Positions 1 to 5,277 of a stretch of 6,000 nucleotides of DNA are shown one piece after another; position 1 is the first letter of the stretch, and each line of letters begins with the position of its first letter. This stretch comes from Rhodoferax sp. (GTDB lineage Bacteria; Pseudomonadota; Gammaproteobacteria; Burkholderiales; Burkholderiaceae_C), in the NCBI GenBank assembly GCA_030683195.1, contig JAUXQA010000083.1, forward strand, positions 1-6,000, written 5' to 3'. The notes beneath the pieces were generated by a model. That model ran no database searches. It saw only the letters and a list, made by a program, of their open reading frames with translations, and was not told the DNA's origin. A program made the position numbers and the translations under genes.

Positions 1-243
1 CCTTTGCTGTTGACCAACCACGCTGAAACCTTTGACATCATGGTCAATGTGGCAGGCGGCGGCGAGTCTGGTCAGGCTGGTGCAGTGCGCCACGGTATCA
101 CCCGTGCTTTGATTGACTACGATGCTACGCTCAAGTCCGAATTGAGCAAAGCAGGATTCGTGACCCGTGATGCCCGTGAAGTTGAGCGCAAGAAGGTCGG
201 CTTCCACGGTGCGCGTCGCCGTAAACAGTTCAGCAAGCGTTAA
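1..243 (+). CDS. rpsI: 30S ribosomal protein S9, C-terminal part (5' end outside window)
   Basis: This is the last 80 codons of ribosomal protein S9, a small-subunit head protein whose C-terminal tail reaches the P site and touches the anticodon region of the tRNA. The frame is open from base 1 and ends at TAA 241-243. The family signature GGGESGQAGAVRHGITRAL is present, followed by SELSKAGFVTRDAREVERKK and the basic tail ending QFSKR, which is the invariant C-terminus. S9 is usually about 130 residues, so roughly the first 50 lie before the window, and the TTG at position 4 is an internal leucine rather than a start. In most bacteria rpsI follows rplM in one transcript; rplM would be just upstream but is not visible. 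A strong hairpin lies 38 bp after the stop. Identification is secure. Confidence 0.98.
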   Translation, partial: PLLLTNHAETFDIMVNVAGGGESGQAGAVRHGITRALIDYDATLKSELSKAGFVTRDAREVERKKVGFHGARRRKQFSKR

Positions 244-281
244 TTTCACAAGAAACTTCGCCAAAGAATTGTTGGAAAAAT

Positions 282-320
282 CAGCCGCAGGAATGCAGAT
301 TCCTGCGGCTGTTATCATTT
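282..320 (+). terminator. Probable Rho-independent terminator of the rpsI transcript
   Basis: A perfect 13-bp inverted repeat (arms 282-294 and 299-311, loop GCAG at 295-298) is followed by TTATCATTTT. The stem is GC-rich in the middle and sits 38 bp after the rpsI stop. The T-tract is interrupted, so termination strength is uncertain. The A-run just before the stem (276-280) could let it act weakly on the opposite strand too. Confidence 0.8.
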
Positions 321-608
321 TGGCTGCTAGACCTCATTCTGCATGAGCCTACGCTTTCTCCTTCGTCGGTCAACCAGTTGTCCACCACGCATGGCTGGGG
401 GAGTGAACTCCCGCGGTCTTTCCGTGGGCTATGCTCGTCATCGTTTTGACTTCTGCGCTGCAATTGGTTTATGGGATTTTGAGTTTGGTAAAGACATCGC
501 CAGTTTGGATCAGGACACCACGGACACCCTGAAGCAGGCGTGAACCGAATTGCTATTCTTGCGGTTACAAGTAACTGTTCTGTAAGCCAAATGCAATGAG
601 GCCAGGCG

Positions 609-737
609 GTGGCCAAAACGGTCGAGACTCTGTTGAAGTCAGAAAAAGAAATGCAAGAAAAGTTTGCAGCCCAAAACAGGCTGCTCGATTCAGCAGCAAC
701 TTGGAGTTCAATTTCACGGGCCTACTCGGGCCGGTGA
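609..737 (+). CDS. Possible small ORF of 42 codons, function unknown
   Basis: A GTG at 609-611 opens a frame of 42 codons ending at TGA 735-737. A GAGG at 598-601 lies 7 nt before it, a normal Shine-Dalgarno spacing. The predicted peptide begins VAKTVETLLKSEKEMQEKFA and is rich in Lys and Glu in its first half, compatible with an amphipathic helix, then ends with a Ser/Arg-rich tail. It has no Cys, no membrane segment and no motif I know. A hairpin at 768-790 lies about 30 bp past the stop but has no T-tract. It could be a real small protein, a fragment of a decayed gene, or chance. The composition and the ribosome-binding site are the only support. Confidence 0.2.
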   Translation: MAKTVETLLKSEKEMQEKFAAQNRLLDSAATWSSISRAYSGR

Positions 738-767
738 ATCCCCGTGTGATAGTAGACCTTTGGTATC

Positions 768-790
768 CATAGCCTGCGCTCAGGGCTATG
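768..790. repeat. Small inverted repeat (hairpin) in the rpsI-erpA gap
   Basis: Perfect 7-bp arms CATAGCC (768-774) and GGCTATG (784-790) surround a 9-nt loop. No T-tract follows on either strand, so it is not a standard terminator. It lies between the plus-strand frame ending at 737 and the minus-strand frame ending at 802. Confidence 0.4.
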
Positions 791-801
791 TGCATTGCAC
801 G

Positions 802-942
802 TCACTTGAACTGCACCACGGTGCCATCACTGCGGGTCAGTTGCACCTTTCGTTGTGCCACAGGAGGAAAACCCACACTGAAGCTGGCGTCAAACAACGG
901 GCAAGTAAATGCTTGAGCGAATTGCTGTAGTATTAATCCAAT
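802..942 (-). pseudogene. Possible 3' remnant of a minus-strand gene, unidentified
   Basis: On the minus strand a frame is open from 942 down to TGA at 802-804 (46 codons), entered just after an in-frame TAG at 943-945. The encoded end, FDASFSVGFPPVAQRKVQLT followed by RSDGTVVQFK, reads like the C-terminus of a real protein, with an alternating beta-strand pattern and codon choice like that of the neighbours. There is no convincing start codon or ribosome-binding site, and the upstream end runs into the presumed erpA promoter. I do not recognise the family. A truncated gene tail is the best explanation if it is not chance. Confidence 0.2.
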
Positions 943-952
943 CTAATTTACC

Positions 953-956
953 GGAG
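953..956 (+). promoter_or_regulatory. Ribosome-binding site fixing the erpA start
   Basis: GGAG at 953-956 lies 6 nt before ATG 963-965. It selects this ATG over the in-frame ATG at 909, which would add 18 residues unlike the family N-terminus. Confidence 0.8.
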
Positions 957-962
957 TTGACT

Positions 963-1328
963 ATGAGCGCAGTTGCAGAAAATATCCAGACCGAAATGCC
1001 TTCCCCCATCCTTTTTACTGACAGCGCTGCCGCCAAAGTGGCTGATCTGATTGCAGAAGAAGGCAACCCTGAGTTGAAGCTCCGCGTTTTCGTCCAAGGC
1101 GGTGGATGTTCCGGTTTTCAGTATGGTTTTACCTTCGACGAGATCACCAACGAAGATGACACCACCATGACAAAAAATGGTGTGTCATTGTTGATTGACG
1201 CCATGAGCTACCAATATTTGGTGGGTGCCGAAATTGATTACAAGGAAGACCTGCAAGGCGCCCAATTCGTCATCAAGAATCCCAACGCCCAATCAACTTG
1301 CGGTTGTGGATCGAGCTTTACAACATAA
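963..1328 (+). CDS. erpA: Iron-sulfur cluster insertion protein ErpA (A-type carrier)
   Basis: The product is a 121-residue A-type carrier of the HesB/IscA family, a cytosolic protein that takes Fe-S clusters from the assembly scaffold and delivers them to apo-enzymes such as the isoprenoid-synthesis enzyme IspG. The three conserved cluster-binding cysteines are visible: Cys49 in VQGGGCSGFQYGF, and Cys113 and Cys115 in the terminal STCGCGSSF motif. IKNPNAQSTCGCGSSF near the end and the short N-terminal extension before ILFTDSAAAKV are typical of betaproteobacterial ErpA rather than IscA. Length matches the family. The ATG at 963 is chosen because GGAG precedes it by 6 nt. It is read alone on the plus strand after a 720-bp gap and converges with anmK, leaving 18 bp between stops. 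No IscR-like operator was recognised upstream. ErpA versus another A-type carrier is the only ambiguity. Confidence 0.95.
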   Translation: MSAVAENIQTEMPSPILFTDSAAAKVADLIAEEGNPELKLRVFVQGGGCSGFQYGFTFDEITNEDDTTMTKNGVSLLIDAMSYQYLVGAEIDYKEDLQGAQFVIKNPNAQSTCGCGSSFTT

Positions 1329-1346
1329 GATTCAGTTGAGCAGTGG

Positions 1347-2462
1347 TCAGGCGGAATAGACCGCACCTAAAATACGGGCGCCCTGAGCGCCCGTTACGCT
1401 TTTCAGACTTGCAGTTTCACGGCGAATTGTTTTGTGTGCAAGCCATGCGAAGGCTGCCGCTTCGACTTGCTGGGGCGGCAAGCCACTGACATCAGAGGAC
1501 TGGACCAACATTAAGGGCAGATGAGCTTGAAGCCTGCTGACCAGGTGCGTGTTGAAGGCTCCACCACCACACACGATCAAGCTTTTACTGCCGGCTGCGT
1601 AATGCCGAACATCATTGGCGCAGGCCACGGCGGTGAGTTCCGTCAGGGTGGCTTGCACATCCACAGGCGCGACTGATCTGAATCCTTCCAGCTGGCGTGT
1701 CAGCCAGTCGATGTTGAACAGATCCCTGCCCGTACTTTTGGGAGTCAATTGCCTGAAATAGGGTTCTTCAAGCAGCGCCTCCAGCAGAGCTGCATGAACA
1801 CTGCCGGCTGCGGCCCAACTGCCCTCCGCGTCAAAGGGAGCACCGAGGTGGTGCTGACACCAAGCGTTCATAAGAACATTGCCTGGGCCGCAGTCAAATC
1901 CCAGTACGTCATCTGCCAGTTCGGGCCCAATGACGGTCAGGTTTGAAATACCACCGATGTTGAGGGCCGACACGGTCTCGCCCAGAACCCCGAAAACGGA
2001 CTGATGAAACGCTGGAACAAGTGGCGCACCTTGCCCGCCCGCCGCCAAATCACGACTGCGGAAATCGGCAACCACGTCAATCCCTGTCAACTCTGCCAGC
2101 AAGGCTGGGTTATTGAGTTGCAGCGTGTAACCAATGCCATCAAAAACACGAGGTTGGTGGCGTACGGTTTGACCGTGTGCGCCGATGGCGGTCACAGCCG
2201 ACTTGTCAAGCCCGGTTTTGTCCAGCAATTCGGAAATAACCTGCGCATAAATGCGAACCAAGGCACTGGCTGCCAGCGCAGCCCGGTGCAGTTCGTTAGG
2301 GCCGGCGCTGTTGAGTGCCAGCATTTCTCCAGACAGGGCCGCCGACATTGGCACACTGACGTGGGCCAGAACATCCAGGCTCGGACCTGACACATCCAGG
2401 AGAACGCCGTCCACCCCATCAAGTGAGGTGCCTGACATCAGGCCCGCAAAAAGTTCAGCCAT
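1347..2462 (-). CDS. anmK: Anhydro-N-acetylmuramic acid kinase AnmK
   Basis: This cytosolic sugar kinase uses ATP to open the 1,6-anhydro ring of anhydro-MurNAc from peptidoglycan turnover and yields MurNAc-6-phosphate, feeding cell-wall recycling. The product is 371 residues, close to the usual length of about 370. Family motifs appear in order: GLMSGTSLDGVD (7-18, nucleotide binding), GAHGQTVRH (94-102), ADFRSRDLAAGGQGAPLVP (132-150), NIGGISN (168-174), FDCGPGN (189-195, containing the presumed catalytic Asp190), KSTGRDLF (242-249), CGGGAFN (298-304) and EAAAFAWLA (334-342). The ATG at 2460-2462 is chosen because MSGTSLDG normally lies within the first 10-15 residues and a GGA sits 5 nt upstream; the frame stays open to 2531, but that extra stretch overlaps the preceding peptidase gene. 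It follows that gene by 22 bp, so the two are probably cotranscribed. A murQ gene, the next recycling step, is not in the window. Confidence 0.97.
   Translation of the reverse strand: MAELFAGLMSGTSLDGVDGVLLDVSGPSLDVLAHVSVPMSAALSGEMLALNSAGPNELHRAALAASALVRIYAQVISELLDKTGLDKSAVTAIGAHGQTVRHQPRVFDGIGYTLQLNNPALLAELTGIDVVADFRSRDLAAGGQGAPLVPAFHQSVFGVLGETVSALNIGGISNLTVIGPELADDVLGFDCGPGNVLMNAWCQHHLGAPFDAEGSWAAAGSVHAALLEALLEEPYFRQLTPKSTGRDLFNIDWLTRQLEGFRSVAPVDVQATLTELTAVACANDVRHYAAGSKSLIVCGGGAFNTHLVSRLQAHLPLMLVQSSDVSGLPPQQVEAAAFAWLAHKTIRRETASLKSVTGAQGARILGAVYSA
1374..1403 (+). terminator. Possible erpA terminator lying inside the 3' end of anmK
   Basis: A perfect 8-bp GC-rich inverted repeat (ACGGGCGC at 1374-1381, GCGCCCGT at 1387-1394, loop CCTGA) starts 45 bp after the erpA stop, and TACGCTTTT follows it on the plus strand. 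It lies within the last codons of the opposing anmK gene, so its sequence is also constrained by coding. The T-run is short and set back, so the call is tentative. Confidence 0.4.
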
Positions 2463-2484
2463 ACCCGTCCAACCCCAAAGCAGT

Positions 2485-3867
2485 CTATTGTGCGCTGGCT
2501 TGCTGCATTGAAGAAGCGGCTGCCAAAGCAACCCGAGCCTCAGAGGCCATTTTATTGAAGACAGGCTTTGCCGATGCTGCTACAGGCACGGCTTCGCTCT
2601 GTTGCGCCAACGTCAGGGGATCCCGATGCTCCCCATTGACGCGGAATTCGAAGTGCAAATGAGGCCCGGTAGCCCAACCTGTCGCCCCGACGGCGCCAAG
2701 GTTCTGGCTCTGGCTCACGCTTTGACCTTTGCGCACATCAATGCGACTCAGGTGGGCATAGACCGTCGTATGTTGCTTGCCATGATTTACAAATACCACA
2801 TTGCCGTACCCGCCCTGGGTGCCCGCATACTCCACCACACCATCGCCCACGCTGCGCACCGGCGTGCCGGTCGGTGCGCCGTAGTCCACACCCAAGTGGG
2901 CACGCATGGTCTTCAAAATCGGATGAAAGCGCATCTGGAAACCACTGGTCAGCCTGGAAAATTCCATAGGCGACGCCAAATAAGCCCGACGCAGGCTTTG
3001 GCCGTCCAGGGTGTAATAACCACCTTTGCCTGCCGCCGCCGTAGCAGTCGTTTTGCCGGTCAGGGGTGTCTGGAACCACATGGCTTGAAAAGTCTTGCCG
3101 TTATTGACGAATTCGGCACTCAATACGCGACCGGTTCGCAAGGGTTCTCCGTCGCCTTCCAGGGTTTCGTAGACCACGGAGAAGCGATCTCCCTTGCGCA
3201 AAGCGCGGTGAAAGTCAATGTCACCGGAGAAGATTTCGGCGACCTGGATAGCTACAGCATCCGGAATCCGGGCTTCATCCGTGGCTGCGAACAGGGAGGT
3301 TTGAATTGTTCCGCTGGCAAGCTGACTGGAAGCCGTGAGCGGCGCGGATTCGACCCGGGACACGAAACCTCCCGGTGTCGACTCAATGACCAGGCGCTTG
3401 AAGCTGTTGTCGTCTTCCGAGTTCCAACGCGCGCTGAGTTTGAGCAGTCCATGGTTGTCGTTCGTTTCTGCGGTGACGCTGCGCCCGCTTCTGCCGAGCA
3501 AAACCTGACGTGCCGAGGCATCGGTACGAATGAACGCAGCAGCAGCGGGATCATCGACACCCATGCGTTTCAGCAATGTGTCGGCGGTATCACTGGAGCG
3601 GGTGAGTTCGGATCGAAATAAATTGAGCGGCTGAAATGCCAAGAGGTTGTCGGTGTCTGGCACGGGCAGGGCTTGAACAGACTCCTGTACTTCGCGTACT
3701 GGCAGTTCGGAGGCATCGGGCGCAAAGTTGGCAACTGCAAATGCCCCGCCGCCGCCGCCCAACATCAGGGCAGCAATGACAGCGGTGATACGTTTGGGAT
3801 AATTCTGGAAGGTCTGGCTGGCAGCAGCCAACAATGCGTTTCCACCGTAGATCAGGGGGTTATTCAA
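2485..3867 (-). CDS. M23 family metallopeptidase, probable peptidoglycan DD-endopeptidase (MepM-like)
   Basis: The 460-residue product is a membrane-anchored, periplasm-facing peptidase that should cut peptide cross-links in peptidoglycan. Residues about 26-47 form one hydrophobic segment (with a GGGGG run) after a basic PKR, acting as a signal anchor. Residues about 75-290 match the N-terminal/LysM-like region of MepM-type enzymes only in general layout. The M23 domain spans about 305-420: HLGVD gives the zinc ligands His324 and Asp328, YAHLS gives His372, and GPHLHFEFRVNG gives His403 and the third ligand His405, so all catalytic positions are kept. A low-complexity tail rich in Ala, Ser and Gln follows. 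The start is TTG at 3865-3867: an in-frame TGA lies six codons upstream, and the next ATG (residue 35) would destroy the membrane segment. A GGA lies 9 nt before the TTG. It precedes anmK by 22 bp. Endopeptidase specificity is inferred from the family. Confidence 0.92.
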   Translation of the reverse strand: MNNPLIYGGNALLAAASQTFQNYPKRITAVIAALMLGGGGGAFAVANFAPDASELPVREVQESVQALPVPDTDNLLAFQPLNLFRSELTRSSDTADTLLKRMGVDDPAAAAFIRTDASARQVLLGRSGRSVTAETNDNHGLLKLSARWNSEDDNSFKRLVIESTPGGFVSRVESAPLTASSQLASGTIQTSLFAATDEARIPDAVAIQVAEIFSGDIDFHRALRKGDRFSVVYETLEGDGEPLRTGRVLSAEFVNNGKTFQAMWFQTPLTGKTTATAAAGKGGYYTLDGQSLRRAYLASPMEFSRLTSGFQMRFHPILKTMRAHLGVDYGAPTGTPVRSVGDGVVEYAGTQGGYGNVVFVNHGKQHTTVYAHLSRIDVRKGQSVSQSQNLGAVGATGWATGPHLHFEFRVNGEHRDPLTLAQQSEAVPVAASAKPVFNKMASEARVALAAASSMQQASAQ

Positions 3868-3964
3868 AAGACGGGTTCCAAATCAGGGTTCGTTTGTGCG
3901 AAAGACAAGTCAGTGACAGCGGTAGCTGCGACTTGGCCACTTAAAATCGAGCACTTGAGCAATC

Positions 3965-3981
3965 GCAAAGTATAACTTTGC
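3965..3981. promoter_or_regulatory. 17-bp perfect inverted repeat in the M23/tyrS divergent promoter region
   Basis: GCAAAGTATAACTTTGC has perfect 7-bp arms around a central ATA. It contains a good -10-like hexamer on each strand: TATAAC (3971-3976) toward tyrS and TATACT (complement of 3969-3974) toward the peptidase gene. It could be an operator, overlapping divergent -10 elements, or both. No convincing -35 lies 16-18 bp from either hexamer (TTGAGC at 3955-3960 is only 10 bp from TATAAC), so the promoter reading is weak while the symmetry itself is plain. Confidence 0.45.
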
Positions 3982-4010
3982 ATCGTCTTCCTGCATCAAT
4001 GAAAACCCCT

Positions 4011-5255
4011 ATGAATCAAGCTCCGGCCCTCGCATATCCTGTAACAGATCGTGTCCATGACGCATTGGCCGTGACCCTTCGGGGCTGCGAAGAACTGATT
4101 CCCCAAGACGACTGGATCAAGAAGCTGGCTCGGTCCGAGGCTACCGGTGTGCCGCTGAGAATTAAATTGGGCCTGGATCCGACCGCACCCGACATCCATA
4201 TTGGTCATACAGTGGTGCTCAATAAGATGCGCCAACTGCAGGATCTTGGGCATACCGTGATTTTTTTGATAGGGGATTTCACGACCCTGATTGGCGACCC
4301 CTCGGGTCGCAACAGCACGCGCCCACCTTTGAGCCGTGAGCAGATCGAGGTTAACGCCCAAACCTATTACCGCCAGGCGTCCATGGTGCTGGACCCCGCC
4401 AAAACCGAGATTCGGTACAACAGCGAGTGGGGCGACACTTTGGGTTCGCGGGGCATGATTGAGCTGGCCGCCAAGTACACAGTCGCACGCATGATGGAGC
4501 GCAATGATTTTCATGACCGTTTCAAGTCTGGCACACCGATCAGCGTGCATGAATTTTTGTACCCGCTGATGCAGGGCTACGACTCCGTGGCTTTGAAAAG
4601 TGACCTGGAGCTGGGTGGCACGGACCAAAAATTCAATTTGCTGGTGGGGCGGCACTTGCAGGCCGAGTACGGTCAGGAGCCACAGTGCATTTTGACCATG
4701 CCCTTGCTGGAGGGTTTGGACGGCATCGAGAAGATGTCCAAAAGCAAAAACAACTACATCGGCATCTCTGAAGAGCCCAACACCATGTTTGCCAAGGTGT
4801 TGAGTATTTCAGACGTTTTGATGTGGCGCTGGTATACCTTGCTGAGTTTCAAGAGCGAGGCGGATATTGCCGCCTTGAAGTTGGAAGTCGAGTCCGGGCG
4901 CAATCCTAAAGACGCCAAAGTGGCGCTGGCGAAAGAAATTACCGCGCGCTTTCACTCTGCCGCCGCCGCCGAGGCGGCTGAGCAAGACTTCATCAACCGC
5001 AGCAAGGGCGGCGTGCCGGATGAAATTGACGACATCGCCTTGCCTTTGGGCGAGGACGGCGCGCCACTGGGCATTGGCGCCTTGCTCAAGCAGGCTGGAT
5101 TGGCCGCGTCCAGCGGCGAAGGAAACCGCCTCATTGACGGGGGCGGTGTGCGTATTGACTCCAGCGTGGTCAGCGACAAGGGTCTGAAACTGGGCGCTGG
5201 CACCTACGTGCTTCAGGTAGGCAAGCGCAAGTTTGCGCGCGTGACCTTGGGCTAG
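4011..5255 (+). CDS. tyrS: Tyrosyl-tRNA synthetase, KMSKS (TyrZ-like) subfamily
   Basis: This class I synthetase charges tRNA-Tyr with tyrosine using ATP in the cytosol. From ATG 4011 it has 414 residues. The Rossmann-fold domain carries KLGLDPTAPDIHIGHTVVL with HIGH at 63-66, then FLIGDFTTLIGDPSGR (85-100), EFLYPLMQGYDSVALKSDLE (181-200), LGGTDQKFN (201-209) and the second ATP motif KMSKSKN (241-247). A C-terminal S4 RNA-binding domain covers about 353-414. The KMSKS and HIGH forms place it with the TyrZ-like subfamily rather than the E. coli TyrS type, which has KFGKT. The start is uncertain: ATG 4011 (MNQAPALAYPVTDRV) fits related N-termini as I recall them, ATG 3999 adds four residues, and neither has a clear ribosome-binding site. 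It is transcribed divergently from the peptidase gene. I saw no T-box leader; none is expected in this group. Confidence 0.96.
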   Translation: MNQAPALAYPVTDRVHDALAVTLRGCEELIPQDDWIKKLARSEATGVPLRIKLGLDPTAPDIHIGHTVVLNKMRQLQDLGHTVIFLIGDFTTLIGDPSGRNSTRPPLSREQIEVNAQTYYRQASMVLDPAKTEIRYNSEWGDTLGSRGMIELAAKYTVARMMERNDFHDRFKSGTPISVHEFLYPLMQGYDSVALKSDLELGGTDQKFNLLVGRHLQAEYGQEPQCILTMPLLEGLDGIEKMSKSKNNYIGISEEPNTMFAKVLSISDVLMWRWYTLLSFKSEADIAALKLEVESGRNPKDAKVALAKEITARFHSAAAAEAAEQDFINRSKGGVPDEIDDIALPLGEDGAPLGIGALLKQAGLAASSGEGNRLIDGGGVRIDSSVVSDKGLKLGAGTYVLQVGKRKFARVTLG

Positions 5256-5277
5256 GCTGATCTGGGGCAGATCAGCC
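5255..5277. terminator. Hairpin spanning the convergent stops of tyrS and the kinase gene
   Basis: Perfect 10-bp arms GGCTGATCTG (5255-5264) and CAGATCAGCC (5268-5277) enclose a 3-nt loop. The left arm begins at the last base of the tyrS stop (5253-5255), and the right arm contains the opposing gene's TGA (5272-5274). The symmetric position suggests a shared bidirectional terminator or 3'-end stabiliser. Neither side has a T-tract, so intrinsic termination is not assured. Confidence 0.5.

Larger units (their letters stand above)
312..962. other. Long region without a recognised gene between rpsI and erpA
   Basis: About 650 bp after the terminator hold no protein I recognise and no tRNA- or rRNA-like sequence. 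Short open frames occur on both strands, but none shows a known motif. Scraps that look somewhat coding are a hydrophobic plus-strand frame at 431-532, a plus-strand frame at 609-737 with a possible ribosome-binding site, and a minus-strand frame at 802-942. Small inverted repeats lie at 564-575 (GTTAC-AA-GTAAC), 680-697 (6-bp arms) and 768-790 (7-bp arms). The mixture is what one would expect of decayed gene remnants plus the erpA promoter, but this is inference. The last 50 bases or so must hold the erpA promoter or leader unless erpA is read from further upstream. Confidence 0.6.

Noticed and set aside
407..532. Hydrophobic plus-strand frame ending in RTPRTP, faintly like the membrane end of a family 2 glycosyltransferase
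   Set aside because: Only about 40 codons, no ribosome-binding site, and the similarity rests on a few residues; kept only as a note on the gap.
281..616. Minus-strand 111-codon frame over the rpsI terminator
   Set aside because: It reads through the rpsI terminator hairpin and has an unlikely composition (rich in Cys, Trp and Arg) with no motif.
565..795. Minus-strand 76-codon frame in the rpsI-erpA gap
   Set aside because: It has no known motif and no ribosome-binding site, and it overlaps the better-supported plus-strand frame 609-737.
913..936. Promoter for erpA (TTGAGC with TAGTAT or TATTAA)
   Set aside because: The spacings are 9 and 12 bp, too short for a sigma-70 promoter; no better pair was found, so none is annotated.
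909..962. Upstream ATG extending erpA by 18 residues
   Set aside because: The extension has no family similarity, and GGAG at 953-956 is well placed for ATG 963.
2602..3621. Plus-strand 339-codon frame opposite the M23 gene
   Set aside because: It is antisense to a protein with all catalytic motifs intact; such long shadow frames are common at high GC.
3978..3998. TTG start extending tyrS
   Set aside because: It lies within the -10-like palindrome, has no ribosome-binding site, and ATG 3999 or 4011 fits the family better.
3996..4655. Minus-strand 219-codon frame opposite tyrS
   Set aside because: It is antisense to conserved tyrS motifs (HIGH region) and has no family features.
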